Source: Spirosoma luteum DSM 19990 (GTDB lineage: Bacteria > Bacteroidota > Bacteroidia > Cytophagales > Spirosomataceae). From it: DNA of 61,269 bases. The notes beneath the pieces are model-generated. The model saw only the letters and a list, made by a program, of their open reading frames with translations. It did not search any database and was not told where the DNA came from. The stretch spans positions 80,096-141,364 of the forward strand of contig NZ_KB893253.1 of assembly GCF_000374065.1 (NCBI RefSeq), given 5' to 3'. Position 1 is the stretch's first letter. The number at the start of each line of letters is the position of its first letter. A program made the position numbers and the translations under genes. This document shows positions 8,416 through 18,967 of this stretch, piece after piece.

Positions 8416-9817
8416 ACCCGAATTACAACGCTTCGGCTGGGCCTTTGGTCTGCCGTTGCTGCTGATGGCTGGTTGCCAGTCGGGTACCGGAAATAAGGAA
8501 AGTCAGGCCCCGGCCAACCCCATCACCAGCGACCGTCCGGCACATAATCACGCCAAAGAAGCCGCCGATTACACCTGTCCCATGCACCCGCAAATTGTCC
8601 AGGAAAAACCGGGTTCATGTCCGATTTGCGGTATGGATTTGGTCAGGAAGAATCCCGGACCAGGGGGGGATACCCTCTCCGTCAATGCCGACCTTAAGGC
8701 GTTGTTAAATCCTACCAACCAGGTCGTTGTGGCCAACATCGCTACCGTCAAACCCGAACGGCGCAGTGAACCGGTTGCCGTAACCGCCAATGGCATCGTT
8801 ACCTACGACACCCGCCGACTGTATACCATTCCGGCCCGCTTTGGCGGACGTATCGAGAAACTGTACGTGCGCTATAATTTTCAGCCGATTCGCAAGGGGC
8901 AAAAGCTACTCGAACTCTACAGTCCCGACATCGTAACGGCCCAGCGCGAGTTAGTTTACCTACTTGAATCCGACGCCACCAACACCCACCTGATTGGTCT
9001 GGCCAAGCAAAAACTCCGGCTGCTGGGCGTATCGGATGGGCAGGTTTCTACCCTCGTCAAGACCCACAAGCCAAGTTATTCACTAGCCGTATTTAGTCCC
9101 TACGATGGCTACGTGGTGGAGACAACAACGCCGGCACCGGCCGCATCGGCCCAACCTGGCGTGGGTACGCCGGCGGGTGGTGGCATGAGCGGGGGCAGCA
9201 TGGGGAGTGGACAGACCACGGCCGGCACCGACGAAATCACGTTTGGGCAACCCGCACCCGCGTCGGGTGGTACAGTGGGCGCATCATCCCTGCTACTGCG
9301 CCAGGGACAGTACGTACAAACCGGGCAAACGCTGTTTCGAGTGGTCAATGCCAGCCGGTTGTGGGCCGAGTTTCGGCTCTACGCCCGCGATGCCGTCGGT
9401 ATCAACGTGGGCGACCCGCTGACCATCCGCTTCGATCAGACCGGCCAGTCATCACAACCGGCGCGGGTGAGTTTAGTTGTCCCATTCCTGGAAAACGGTA
9501 CGCCGTTCATCACTATCCGGGCCAATCTGCCGGGAGGAGGCAACGTGCGGGTGGGTCAACTGGCCCACGCCAGGATTCCGAAATCCGCCACCGATGCGCT
9601 CTGGTTACCGATGGAAGCAGTGCTGGATTTAGGCAATGGCCAGGTCGCTTTTTTGCAAACGGACAAGGGCGTTTTTCAGCCTGTGCGGGTGCAGACCGGC
9701 CCGCAGGCAGGTGACCAGGTTGCCATCCTGAGTGGCCTGACTGCGGGCCAAGCCGTAGCCCAAAATGCTCAGTTTTTAATCGACAGTGAGAGTTTTGTCA
9801 ACGTAGCTACTAAATAA
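8393..9817 (+). CDS. cusB: CusB-type adaptor lipoprotein with metal-binding head (1)
   Basis: 474 aa. Lipoprotein signal LLLMAGC (Cys28). A heavy-metal-binding domain follows at about residues 60-83 (YTCPMHP...GSCPICGMDL; Cys62, Cys76, Cys79). Then come the barrel-sandwich, helical hairpin and beta-barrel domains of RND periplasmic adaptors (RFGGRIEKLYVR; GLTAGQAV). A Gly/Ser/Met-rich insertion of about 40 residues (VGTPAGGGMSGGSMGSGQ) interrupts the lipoyl region and may be a flexible copper-binding loop. It links the inner-membrane CusA to the TolC protein. The stop overlaps the next start by one base (TAATG). Confidence 0.9.
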   Translation: MKKNWRNKPELQRFGWAFGLPLLLMAGCQSGTGNKESQAPANPITSDRPAHNHAKEAADYTCPMHPQIVQEKPGSCPICGMDLVRKNPGPGGDTLSVNADLKALLNPTNQVVVANIATVKPERRSEPVAVTANGIVTYDTRRLYTIPARFGGRIEKLYVRYNFQPIRKGQKLLELYSPDIVTAQRELVYLLESDATNTHLIGLAKQKLRLLGVSDGQVSTLVKTHKPSYSLAVFSPYDGYVVETTTPAPAASAQPGVGTPAGGGMSGGSMGSGQTTAGTDEITFGQPAPASGGTVGASSLLLRQGQYVQTGQTLFRVVNASRLWAEFRLYARDAVGINVGDPLTIRFDQTGQSSQPARVSLVVPFLENGTPFITIRANLPGGGNVRVGQLAHARIPKSATDALWLPMEAVLDLGNGQVAFLQTDKGVFQPVRVQTGPQAGDQVAILSGLTAGQAVAQNAQFLIDSESFVNVATK

Positions 9818-11643
9818 TGACTCGTATCATCAACCTGTTTTTCGGACTGCTGCTGACGCTTGCCGCCTGTACAGGCGGGAGCGACAGTGGGAAAACCGAC
9901 GACTCAACCGCCGTAGCCAGCCGGGCTGCCGAAGAACACCAGCATCCCGCCGGTACACAGTACACCTGCCCTATGCACCCTCAGGTTGTGCGGGATGCAC
10001 CCGGTTCGTGCCCTATCTGCAACATGGATTTGGTGCCGATAAATAAAACGGGCGCATCGAACACCTCGCTCGTGCTGAGCGAAAGCCAGATGCAGTTGGC
10101 CAACGTGAGCGTACAGCCGGTGTCGCAGAAAAACATCAGCAACGTTACCGTGCTGAACGCCCGCTTAGCCGCCGATCAGGAGCAAACCGAAGTTATCAGT
10201 AGCCGGGTAGCAGGCCGCATCGAACGGCTGTTCGTCAAAGAAACGGGTCAGGCCGTCCGTAAAGGGCAGGTGCTGTACGAAATTTACAGCGAACCGCTAC
10301 TCATCGACCAGCAGGAATACCTGATTGCGGTAGCGCAGGAACAGGCGTTTCCGGTAGAGAATAGATACGTCCAGTTTCGGAAGGCAGCAGAGCAGAAACT
10401 CCGGCTTTATGGCATGACTCCGGACCAGATTACTCAGTTGGCCCGCACCAAAACCGTGCAGCCACGCATCCCGTTCGTGGCCCCGTCGGGCGGTACGGTC
10501 ACGGAAATTGCCGCGAGCGAAGGGCAGTACGTAACCGAAGGGGCGTTACTATACCGGCTTGTCAACCTCGGCCAGCTCTGGGTCGAAGCTGAGTTATACC
10601 CCGGCGAAGCGGGCTTTGTCAAGGTAGGCGACCGGGTACCGGTAGAAGTAACAGGCAGTGAAAACGGGCAAAACCTGACCGCACGAGTGGTCTTCATCAA
10701 CCCCGAATACCGGGAAGGGAGTCAGGTGCTGACGATGCGGGCGGTGCTGCCTAATCCGGGCGGACGGTTACAGCCGGGGCAGCAGGCGCGGGTAATCATC
10801 CGGCACGAGGGTGGATCGGCGGCCCGGGCCAGCCAGAAAGTGCCTTCGCTGACGCTGCCCACCCAGGCGGTTGTCCGGGCGGGCGAGGGATCGGTGGTGT
10901 TTGTGCAGACTGCGACCAACACCTTCCAGCCGCGCCGGGTGCAGACGGGTACCGAGACGGATGAGCGCGTAGCCATAACTAGCGGACTAACCGGCGACGA
11001 AGCGGTGGTTATGTCAGGAGCGTATCTGCTGTACAGTGAGATGATCCTAAAAAAGGGCGTCAACCCGTTCACGAAGCAAGCGGACACCGAAGGCGTAAAG
11101 ACCACGCCCACCATCGAATCCAATCCAGTGCCGGTAGTCCCTACGGCTGAACCAATCGCTAAAAAATCAGCGGCTTCTACCGGTACCAATACGACACCGG
11201 ATGGTTTCAAAAAACAACTGACAGGCGTGTACGATGCGTCGCTTCCACTGACCGAAGCCTTCATCAGTACGGATGTCAAACAGGCCAAAACAGCCGCAGT
11301 CAGGGTCGAAAAAGCTCTGTCGGGTGTGGACATGACCTTGCTTTCCGGTAAGTCGCACAATGACTGGATGAACCAGCTAAACGCGATGAATACCGCCCTG
11401 AAAACGATTCGTTCATCGGATGCCATCGAAACGCAACGGCTGGCTTACGGCCGCTTCGGGGACGCGCTGTACACCAGCCTGAAAGCGTTTGGGATCAACA
11501 ATAAACCGGTATACCGGCAGTTTTGCCCGATGGCTCAAAGCGGCAAGGGGGCCTATTGGCTCAGCGATAAAAAGCCCATCCGTAACCCCTACTTCGGTGA
11601 GCAAATGTTAACCTGCGGAGAGACTAAGGAAGTACTCCAGTAA
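9817..11643 (+). CDS. cusB: CusB-type adaptor fused to DUF3347 (2)
   Basis: 608 aa. Lipobox LAAC (Cys18), heavy-metal-binding domain at about residues 49-72 (YTCPMHP...GSCPICNMDL; Cys51, Cys65, Cys68), RND adaptor body to about residue 410, a Pro/Thr-rich linker, then a DUF3347 domain (about 465-608) ending in FCPMAQSGKGAYWLSDKKPIRNPYFGEQML with TCG. The second adaptor in the operon is the larger one. The fused DUF3347 matches the free protein at 2317-2781. Having two adaptors suggests a heteromeric ring or alternative complexes. The last gene of the operon, followed by about 180 bp before an unrelated gene. Confidence 0.9.
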   Translation: MTRIINLFFGLLLTLAACTGGSDSGKTDDSTAVASRAAEEHQHPAGTQYTCPMHPQVVRDAPGSCPICNMDLVPINKTGASNTSLVLSESQMQLANVSVQPVSQKNISNVTVLNARLAADQEQTEVISSRVAGRIERLFVKETGQAVRKGQVLYEIYSEPLLIDQQEYLIAVAQEQAFPVENRYVQFRKAAEQKLRLYGMTPDQITQLARTKTVQPRIPFVAPSGGTVTEIAASEGQYVTEGALLYRLVNLGQLWVEAELYPGEAGFVKVGDRVPVEVTGSENGQNLTARVVFINPEYREGSQVLTMRAVLPNPGGRLQPGQQARVIIRHEGGSAARASQKVPSLTLPTQAVVRAGEGSVVFVQTATNTFQPRRVQTGTETDERVAITSGLTGDEAVVMSGAYLLYSEMILKKGVNPFTKQADTEGVKTTPTIESNPVPVVPTAEPIAKKSAASTGTNTTPDGFKKQLTGVYDASLPLTEAFISTDVKQAKTAAVRVEKALSGVDMTLLSGKSHNDWMNQLNAMNTALKTIRSSDAIETQRLAYGRFGDALYTSLKAFGINNKPVYRQFCPMAQSGKGAYWLSDKKPIRNPYFGEQMLTCGETKEVLQ

Positions 11644-11824
11644 TTGATACCTGAGGGATGGACGTAGTCCGGCTACCTTAAATGGGATCGATCAGGCTTC
11701 GGTTTGAAAAATAAGTTTTAATCTGCTTATCAATGAACACCTCAACTTCTCAACCAGTAAGGAAAATTTTTAATAGTTAAATTATTGATTATCAATTTAT
11801 TGAATCAAAACACCCCTTCCTTTA

Positions 11825-12997
11825 ATGGTAAACGATCGAATAAATAAGCTAAAGGCAGGCTTGTGGAGCGTCCGTAATCAGGGTAAGATATGGCTGAAAT
11901 GGTTTGCTACTCAACTAGCCACTTCGTGCGGTTACGTATTTTTGACTAAAGAACAAACGAGACGGTACCTTGAACCTTACCTGAAGGCTATGTATCCGGC
12001 GGATTGTGTACAAATTCCCGACGTGTACACCGTGAATGATCCAACCCGACTGGCCTTTTCACAGACTGCTATCAAATGTGCTCCCTCGCACGTATGGCAG
12101 TTTAATGCAAACCACAAACGAACGAAATTACTGCGATGTGGCCTGTTATTGACCGAGAAGAAAATTCTGAATACAGATTACTGGACAGAGGATACGCTGC
12201 TGGACAGTTTTAGACTGAAAAAACGAATTAAGCAAGAAAGTAACGTCCTGTTGGCACCTTGGGGTCATTATTTTGATGGGAACTTTTTTGTGGGGTACTA
12301 TGACTTTATGTTTTTAGTGGCGGCTAAACTATGCCGGATGAAGGAGGCCATTGGCGATACCGAATTCAGTCAGGCGGTTGTATCTTACCCATTGGTGGGC
12401 ACGGATTATGAACGTGAATTTCTGGGTCTGATGGGCTTTAGCTCTGACCGGGTGGTTGATAGCCGACAGGTTTGTGTCCTGAGTGAGGTATGTTATCTGG
12501 GCAACCATGATAACTGGACCCATCAGAATCCATCGGATATTTTAGTATTAAAAAAACACCTGGAACCCTTGATTCAAAAGCCCCGTACCGCCCACAATCG
12601 GATTTATATCAGCCGGGCCTGTCGTCGACGGGTTCTAAACGAAGAAGCTCTAATTGCTCTGTTGGTTACTTACGATTTTGTTATCGTGGATGACCGGCCA
12701 CGGTCGCTGTCCGAGCAGTACGAAATTTATCACAATGCCTCGTTCATACTGGGCCCTCACGGGGCCTCGTTTACCAATCTGCTCTGGTGTGAGCCGGGGA
12801 CCCATCTCCTCGAGTTATTTGCGGGAGCCTACGCGCCCACCCACTTTCTATATTTGTGCCAGGTACTCGGCCTTCAGTACTCGGCCTATAGTAAAGATGG
12901 TATTGGCCCTGTCGATTATACCGCAATCAGTCAGGATATAACCGTATCTATCGTAGCGGTTGAAAAATTCCTAAGTACCCTTTTCGGTAGTGTCTAG
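11825..12997 (+). CDS. Glycosyltransferase family 61 protein
   Basis: 390 aa, no signal peptide. The C-terminal half carries the DUF563/GT61 pattern: a RIYISRACRRRVLNEEALIALL basic segment, then FVIVDDRPRSLSEQYEIYHNASFILGPHGASFTNLLWCEPGTHLLELF, where GPHGA is the family hallmark. GT61 enzymes transfer xylose, GlcNAc or related sugars, in bacteria often for exopolysaccharide or glycoprotein synthesis. No other polysaccharide genes are nearby, so the acceptor is unknown and the gene looks like a passenger in the copper island. It is preceded by an AT-rich stretch of about 100 bp, likely its own promoter. Confidence 0.8.
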   Translation: MVNDRINKLKAGLWSVRNQGKIWLKWFATQLATSCGYVFLTKEQTRRYLEPYLKAMYPADCVQIPDVYTVNDPTRLAFSQTAIKCAPSHVWQFNANHKRTKLLRCGLLLTEKKILNTDYWTEDTLLDSFRLKKRIKQESNVLLAPWGHYFDGNFFVGYYDFMFLVAAKLCRMKEAIGDTEFSQAVVSYPLVGTDYEREFLGLMGFSSDRVVDSRQVCVLSEVCYLGNHDNWTHQNPSDILVLKKHLEPLIQKPRTAHNRIYISRACRRRVLNEEALIALLVTYDFVIVDDRPRSLSEQYEIYHNASFILGPHGASFTNLLWCEPGTHLLELFAGAYAPTHFLYLCQVLGLQYSAYSKDGIGPVDYTAISQDITVSIVAVEKFLSTLFGSV

Positions 12998-13331
12998 CCC
13001 AGCCCTTGACTGCTCAAGTACTACTTTCACCCAGTAAGTAGGGGTATTGATAAGTGCTGTCAGCCAGCAAGACTAAAGTTCAGGGCTAGCCTAAGTAACT
13101 ACCCAAACACCGATACAGCCCTTCCTCCTATGTTATTACGTTTTTTCATTCAGCCCCGTTTCCAAAAGTCATAAGTTAGCAGGGTAGGGCATTTCGAAAC
13201 CCAGATTACGGTATACTTTTAAGGTGAATGCTTCATCACTAGGGTTACCAGGCCTTCGATTTACCAGTAGCAAATTGGTAATTTTTGACAGGGTTGCTAC
13301 GGCATTCATGATAAAAGGTGGTAAGTCTTGT
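12998..13331 (+). other. Intergenic region between convergent genes
   Basis: 334 bases. An imperfect inverted repeat brackets the first part (AGCCCTTGACT near 13003 and AGTTCAGGGCT near 13077). On the minus strand 13169-13309 is a 46-codon ORF (starting MNAVATLSKITNLLLVN, ending FTLKVYRNLGFEMPYPANL) with no recognisable family; it could be a remnant. Nothing else is supported. Confidence 0.4.
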
Positions 13332-15557
13332 TCACTCAGCCTTTATACTACGCTTTAATAACTGCGCGTTTAGAGCCACAATCACAGTGCTCGCACTCAT
13401 CAGTACCGCGCCAATGGCCGGGCTAAGTACAAAGTGCGGATACAGTACACCGGCTGCCAGCGGAATGGCAATGACATTATAGCCCGTGGCCCAGAGCAGG
13501 TTCTGAATCATTTTCCGGTAGGTGGCCCTGCCAAACTCCACTAGATTCGTAATGTCGGTCGGTTTACTGTTGACTAAGATAATATCGGCGGTTTCGGCAG
13601 CTACATCAGTGCCGGAGCCAACGGCAATGCCCACGTTGGCCTGCGCAAGCGCTGGAGCATCGTTCACTCCGTCGCCAGTCATGGCTACAAACTGGCCGCT
13701 AGCCTGTAACTCCTTTATGATACTTACTTTCTGGTCGGGCAGCACTTCCGAAAACACCCCATCCAGGCCCAATTCCTTCGCTACTGAATCGGCCACCAGT
13801 TTATTGTCGCCGGTGGCCATGTATACCTTGATACCCGATTCCTGCAATCGCCGGACGGCTTCTTTCGAATCGTCCCGGATGCGGTCGGCTAAGGCTAAAT
13901 AACCGGCTAGATGGTCATCAATCAGGACAAATACGACCGTTTCGGCTCCGTTGCCAAAGGCATCTTTTGGTTGTTCGATGTTTTTCTCTTTCAAGTAGCC
14001 GGGACTAACTACCAGCCAGGACTTGCCATCGGCCGTAGCTGACACACCCCTGCCGGTGATAGACTGGAAATCTGTGATGGCAGGCAGTTTCAGTTCCCGC
14101 TTTTTGGCTTCCCGTACAATGCCCTGCGCGATTGGATGCTGCGACTGCTGCTCCAGAGCCGCCACCGTTCCCAGCAGCGTTTTTTCATCCATATCCGGTG
14201 CCAGTAACTTTACCCGCGTTACGCCAAATTCACCCTCGGTGAGGGTCCCGGTTTTATCAAAAACCATGGCCGTAATCTTGCGGGACTCTTCAAAGGCGGT
14301 GCGGTTCCGAATCAACAGCCCTTTCTGGGCCGAAATAGCCGTTGAAATAGCAACGACCAGTGGAATGGCCACACCCAGCGCGTGGGGGCAGGTAGTAACC
14401 ATTACCGTTACCATACGTTCGACAGCAAAGGCCGTTTCTTTACCCGCCAATAACCAGACAATCAGCGTAGTAAGGCCAACTGACAGGGACAGCAGCGTGA
14501 GCCAGCCAGCCGCGCGGTCGGCCAGGTTCTGGGTTTTCGATTTGGCGGTTTGGGCCTCTTCCACCATCTTCACTACTTTGTTTAGGTAGCTGTCTTCGCC
14601 CCGGTGCGTAACCCGGATTTTAAGTGACCCCTCCCCGTTGACGGCCCCGGCAATGACGCTGTCGCCCTGCCCTTTCTGCGCCGGTACGCTCTCGCCGGTC
14701 AGCATACTTTCGTTAACGGCACTGCTGCCCTCAACTACCTCCCCATCAGTCGGAATGCGTTCGCCGGGGCGTACCAGCACCGTGTCACCTTTGCTCAGCG
14801 TATCCACCTGAACATCCGTAATGGTCTCCCCAGCGACCTTGTGGGCTTCGGAGGGCAGCATCTGCACAATCAGTTCGAGAGAGCGCGAAGCCCCCGCTAC
14901 CGACTTCATCTCGATATAATGGCCCAGTAGCATGATGTCGATCAGGGTGGCCAGTTCCCAGAAGAAATCTATACCCCGCAGCCAGCCTGCCGATACCACC
15001 ACGCTGTACACATAAGCAGTGGTGATGGCGATGGCGACGAGAGTCATCATGCCCGGCCTGGATTGGCCCAGTTGCCGGTTGCGTAACTCCCCAATCATAC
15101 CCGTCAGAAAAGGCCACCCGCCATACACATAAATGATGCTGGCCAGCCCAATGACGATCCACCCGCGCCCGGCGAAATCGAGCTGGTAGCCCATCAGATT
15201 CTGGAACATCATAGACAACGCGATGACTGGCACCGACAGCCCGATACACACCCAGAACCGGCGCAGGAAATCGGCAATCATGGCGCCGTGATCGTGCCCT
15301 CCGTGTCCCATCTTGCTATGGTTCGTCTTGCTATGATCCATAGTGGCATGATCCATTTTTCCATGATCCATCCCGGTGCCTCCTTCGTGTTGTTCAGCCG
15401 TGGTCGGGCTGCTGTGTCCGTCATGGCCGATGTGCTGCTGGGCCTGTTTCCCGGCGGGTGGCTCAACCTGCTGCTGGGGCGGGGTTTTGGGCGCGTTTTT
15501 CCCATTTGGCTGCGCTGGGTCGGTATTGACTGATTCGTCCGGGTGCTGATGTTTCAT
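13332..15557 (-). CDS. copB: CopB-type P1B-3 copper ATPase with His-rich N-terminus
   Basis: 741 aa from the ATG at 15557 (MKHQHPDE); an upstream in-frame ATG at 15617 would add 20 unlikely residues. The N-terminus has a His/Met-rich tract of five-residue units (MDHGK MDHAT MDHSK TNHSK) typical of CopB. The membrane signature is CPH (TTCPHALGVAIP) rather than CPC, placing it in subgroup P1B-3. DKTGTLTEG, TGD and GDGVNDAPAL motifs are intact. CopB enzymes export copper from the cytoplasm, Cu(I) or Cu(II) depending on the study. It is divergent from the second HMA-AraC regulator, which likely controls it. Confidence 0.9.
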   Translation of the reverse strand: MKHQHPDESVNTDPAQPNGKNAPKTPPQQQVEPPAGKQAQQHIGHDGHSSPTTAEQHEGGTGMDHGKMDHATMDHSKTNHSKMGHGGHDHGAMIADFLRRFWVCIGLSVPVIALSMMFQNLMGYQLDFAGRGWIVIGLASIIYVYGGWPFLTGMIGELRNRQLGQSRPGMMTLVAIAITTAYVYSVVVSAGWLRGIDFFWELATLIDIMLLGHYIEMKSVAGASRSLELIVQMLPSEAHKVAGETITDVQVDTLSKGDTVLVRPGERIPTDGEVVEGSSAVNESMLTGESVPAQKGQGDSVIAGAVNGEGSLKIRVTHRGEDSYLNKVVKMVEEAQTAKSKTQNLADRAAGWLTLLSLSVGLTTLIVWLLAGKETAFAVERMVTVMVTTCPHALGVAIPLVVAISTAISAQKGLLIRNRTAFEESRKITAMVFDKTGTLTEGEFGVTRVKLLAPDMDEKTLLGTVAALEQQSQHPIAQGIVREAKKRELKLPAITDFQSITGRGVSATADGKSWLVVSPGYLKEKNIEQPKDAFGNGAETVVFVLIDDHLAGYLALADRIRDDSKEAVRRLQESGIKVYMATGDNKLVADSVAKELGLDGVFSEVLPDQKVSIIKELQASGQFVAMTGDGVNDAPALAQANVGIAVGSGTDVAAETADIILVNSKPTDITNLVEFGRATYRKMIQNLLWATGYNVIAIPLAAGVLYPHFVLSPAIGAVLMSASTVIVALNAQLLKRSIKAE

Positions 15558-15818
15558 TGTAATGGGGAAGTGAAAACGGATTGATTTTCTAATGAGAAGC
15601 CCGTTAATAGGTGCCATTCAGTATAACAAGAAATTATATCAAAAAGAGAAACCACTATGAATCTTGCAACGCACCGGTTGAATTCTGTAACTGTTTGCAT
15701 GGGATTACCCACCGTATTTATGCGTTATTTATAGGTCCACCACTAACACTATCTCAGATTTTCTCACTGGGGTGATAAAATATGGGCACAACAGGTTAAC
15801 AGAGTGGAAGAAACAATT

Positions 15819-16439
15819 ATGACAACAACAACAACCGAAGGAACAACCCTGAAGGTTCGGGGCATGGTGTGCGATCGGTGCATCGATGTTGTGCGGGCGG
15901 AGTTAAACCGCTTAGGTTTGGAGGTGGCGGCTGTTTCTTTAGGACAGGTTACGATTAACGGCTCACTGAATGAGGACGATTTGAACCGGATTGACCAGGC
16001 ATTAGATAGCCAGGGATTCGGTTTACTTCAGGACCAGAAACCAACCACGCATCAACGCGCCAAAGCCTTCCTAGATGCTCATTTTAAGCAGGCTGATTTA
16101 AGTGAGTCAAAAATCGGAACGCCGAACCGCCGATTGTCGGCTCAGCTTCAGCGGGCCCTGGGCCTTGATTATGATACCATCAGTAGCCAGTTTGCCAAAA
16201 CGGAGGGCATGACGGTCGAGAAATACGTCATCAATCAGCGTATTGACAAAGTGAAAGAATGGTTGGCGTATTCCGACAACACCCTTACCGACATTGCCTA
16301 CCGGACTGGTTACAGCAGTGTACAACATCTGTCGAACCAGTTTCGCCAGGTAACGGGTCTCACTCCCTCTTACTTTCGGCAGGTTAGGGACCGCAAGCTG
16401 GTCGTTCAACATCAGGTGGATTCGCAAAAGCCATCCTAA
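15819..16439 (+). CDS. HMA-like/AraC fusion regulator (copy 2)
   Basis: 206 aa from ATG 15819, chosen over GTG 15804; GGAAG lies 9 nt upstream. Residues about 11-70 form an HMA-like domain with MVCDRCIDVVRAEL; the C-terminal 110 residues are an AraC-type DNA-binding domain (TLTDIAYRTGYSSVQHLSNQFRQVTGLTPSYFR). The architecture and motifs match the paralogue at 2838-3404 throughout, so this is a duplicated regulator type. It lies between copB (divergent, 261 bp away) and copA (same strand, 85 bp downstream), which makes both likely targets. Confidence 0.85.
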   Translation: MTTTTTEGTTLKVRGMVCDRCIDVVRAELNRLGLEVAAVSLGQVTINGSLNEDDLNRIDQALDSQGFGLLQDQKPTTHQRAKAFLDAHFKQADLSESKIGTPNRRLSAQLQRALGLDYDTISSQFAKTEGMTVEKYVINQRIDKVKEWLAYSDNTLTDIAYRTGYSSVQHLSNQFRQVTGLTPSYFRQVRDRKLVVQHQVDSQKPS

Positions 16440-16524
16440 CTGAAATCTCACAAGCCGCCGGGGTAATTTCATAACCTATCCAACTGCCGGTTTGCCGACC
16501 TTTGCATTATAAATTCCGAAAGAC

Positions 16525-18798
16525 ATGATACCCAGCGATATAGAACACCCAGCCCCTTCAGAAAAGAAGATAAAACCGGGCGGTAAGTTACTCCACCAGA
16601 CCTTCCCCGTGCTGGAAATGACCTGCGCGTCCTGCGCCGTCAGTGTCGAGTCGATGCTGGGTAACACGCCGGGGGTACAGAAAGCAACGGTCAACTACGC
16701 CAACCAGTCGACAACGGTGGACTATGACCCAACGCTCATTTCGCCCGCAGGTATGCAGCAGGTTTTACAAGGAATTGGCTACGATTTGGTCGTGGATGTG
16801 GAAGACCCCGGTCAGGTGCAGCAGGAAGCCCGGCAGCGCTTCTACGAAGCCTTAAAGACCCGCACCATCTGGGCGATTATACTCTCGCTGCCGGTGGTGC
16901 TGGTTGGGATGTTCTTCATGCAGATTCCGTACGCCAATTACCTGATGATGATCTTATCGGCGCCGGTGGTATTCTGGCTGGGCCGCTCTTATTTTGTGAA
17001 TGCGTCGAAGCAAGCCCGGCACGGCAAAGCCAATATGGATACGCTGGTGGCCCTTTCTACCGGCATTGCCTTTTTGTTCAGCGCGTTTACTACGGTATAC
17101 CCACAATTCTGGACGAGCCGGGGACTGGAACCGCACGTTTACTTTGAAGCCGCAGCAGTGGTGGTTGCCTTTATTTCACTTGGTAAACTGCTGGAAGAAC
17201 GGGCCAAATCGAACACCTCGTCAGCCATGCAAAAACTAATTGGCTTACAACCCAAAACGGTACATATTATTGAAAACGGCACAGAATCCGAACTGCCGAT
17301 TGCTCAGGTACAGGTAGGGCAGGTAATTGTGGTGCGACCCGGCGAAAAAATCCCGGTGGACGGACAGGTTGAATCCGGCGAGTCTTACGTGGACGAAAGC
17401 ATGATTTCGGGCGAACCGGTGCCGGTAATGAAGAAGCCGGGCGAGACCGTATTCGCCGGAACCATTAACCAAAAGGGGGCTTTCCGCTTCACGGCGCAGA
17501 AAGTGGGATCTCACACGCTTTTGGCCCAGATTATCCGGCTGGTGCAGGAAGCACAGGGCAGTAAGGCTCCGGTACAGAAACTGGTGGATAAAATTGCCGG
17601 GATTTTCGTGCCGGTGGTTATAGGCATAGCCCTGCTGACGTTTGCCGTCTGGATGCTGGTTGGGGGTGAAAATGCGTTTACCCACGCGTTGCTAACCTCG
17701 GTTACGGTATTGGTTATTGCCTGCCCCTGCGCACTGGGGCTGGCCACGCCCACGGCCATTATGGTGGGAATTGGCAAAGGAGCCGAAAACAACATCCTCA
17801 TCAAAGATGCCGAAAGCCTCGAATTAGGCTACAAGGTGAATGCGGTGGTGCTGGATAAAACCGGTACAATTACCGAAGGCAAACCCACCGTTACGGACCT
17901 TAGCTGGCTGGCAGCGGATGCCGACGTACCCGCCTTAAAGCCCGTGCTGTATGCCCTGGAAGCCCAATCGGAGCATCCACTGGCCGATGCGGTCGTGGAG
18001 CGGTTGAAAGCCGACGGTGTGGAGGGTACCACGCTGACCGGATTCGAGAGCCTGACGGGCCGGGGGGTAGCGGGTCGTTTTGGCGATAAAACGTACCGGA
18101 TTGGCAACGACCGGCTGCTTACCGAGCACGGCATTTCGGTGCCAACCGATGGGCAGGCAAAGGCCACTCGCTGGCGTGAAGAAGCCAAAACGGTGGTGTA
18201 TTTCTCTGACGAGACGAAGGTGCTGGCCATCCTGGCTATTGCCGACCCGGTGAAGCAAACCTCCCGCGAAGCGATAAACACCCTGCAACAGCGCGGCATT
18301 GCGGTGTATATGATGACCGGCGATAATCCGCAAACCGCCCGGGCCGTAGCTAATGCCGTAGGATTAACCGACTACCGGGCCGAAGCCCTGCCCGCCGACA
18401 AAGCCGATTTTGTGAAGCAGTTACAGGCGCAGGGTAAGGTTGTAGCCATGATTGGCGATGGCATCAATGACTCGCAGGCCCTGGCGCAGGCCGATGTAAG
18501 TATTGCGATGGGCCGGGGTTCGGACATTGCCATGGACGTGGCTAAAATGACGCTCATTACTTCCGATTTAACCAGCGTTCCCAAGGCGTTACAACTCTCG
18601 AAACGGACAGTGCAAACCATCCGGCAAAACCTGTTCTGGGCCTTTATTTATAACCTCATCGGCATACCCATTGCCGCCGGACTGTTGTACCCAATCAATG
18701 GTTTTTTGCTCAGTCCAATGATTGCCGGAGCGGCTATGGCCCTGAGCTCGGTATCGGTCGTAAGTAACAGTTTACGGTTGAAAGCCGCCCGGCTATAA
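16525..18798 (+). CDS. copA: CopA-type Cu(I)-exporting P1B-1 ATPase
   Basis: 757 aa. One N-terminal HMA domain ([14 protein letters not shown]; Cys34, Cys37), eight predicted TM helices, the CPC motif ([15 protein letters not shown]400-P-C402), phosphorylation site DKTGTITEG at Asp444, the HP motif [15 protein letters not shown] and MIGDGIND hinge motifs. All catalytic residues are present. It pumps Cu(I) from cytoplasm to periplasm, feeding the Cus system. It follows an HMA-AraC regulator on the same strand. The C-terminal YN...MSSxS-type metal site appears as [11 protein letters not shown] and [14 protein letters not shown]. Confidence 0.95.
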   Translation: MIPSDIEHPAPSEKKIKPGGKLLHQTFPVLEMTCASCAVSVESMLGNTPGVQKATVNYANQSTTVDYDPTLISPAGMQQVLQGIGYDLVVDVEDPGQVQQEARQRFYEALKTRTIWAIILSLPVVLVGMFFMQIPYANYLMMILSAPVVFWLGRSYFVNASKQARHGKANMDTLVALSTGIAFLFSAFTTVYPQFWTSRGLEPHVYFEAAAVVVAFISLGKLLEERAKSNTSSAMQKLIGLQPKTVHIIENGTESELPIAQVQVGQVIVVRPGEKIPVDGQVESGESYVDESMISGEPVPVMKKPGETVFAGTINQKGAFRFTAQKVGSHTLLAQIIRLVQEAQGSKAPVQKLVDKIAGIFVPVVIGIALLTFAVWMLVGGENAFTHALLTSVTVLVIACPCALGLATPTAIMVGIGKGAENNILIKDAESLELGYKVNAVVLDKTGTITEGKPTVTDLSWLAADADVPALKPVLYALEAQSEHPLADAVVERLKADGVEGTTLTGFESLTGRGVAGRFGDKTYRIGNDRLLTEHGISVPTDGQAKATRWREEAKTVVYFSDETKVLAILAIADPVKQTSREAINTLQQRGIAVYMMTGDNPQTARAVANAVGLTDYRAEALPADKADFVKQLQAQGKVVAMIGDGINDSQALAQADVSIAMGRGSDIAMDVAKMTLITSDLTSVPKALQLSKRTVQTIRQNLFWAFIYNLIGIPIAAGLLYPINGFLLSPMIAGAAMALSSVSVVSNSLRLKAARL

Positions 18799-18967
18799 TC
18801 CGTTTATCGACTACTTTTAGGTCTGTAAACCCATTCTACTTGTACGCACTGCCCGGCGGTGGTGTGCTAAATGGTCTGTCAGTAAATCTGGCAATTTTAC
18901 GAAAACGAACATGTCTCTCTGAAATTATTATTTGAGAGTCAGCTCAGCATTTGACTCTATACATCTG

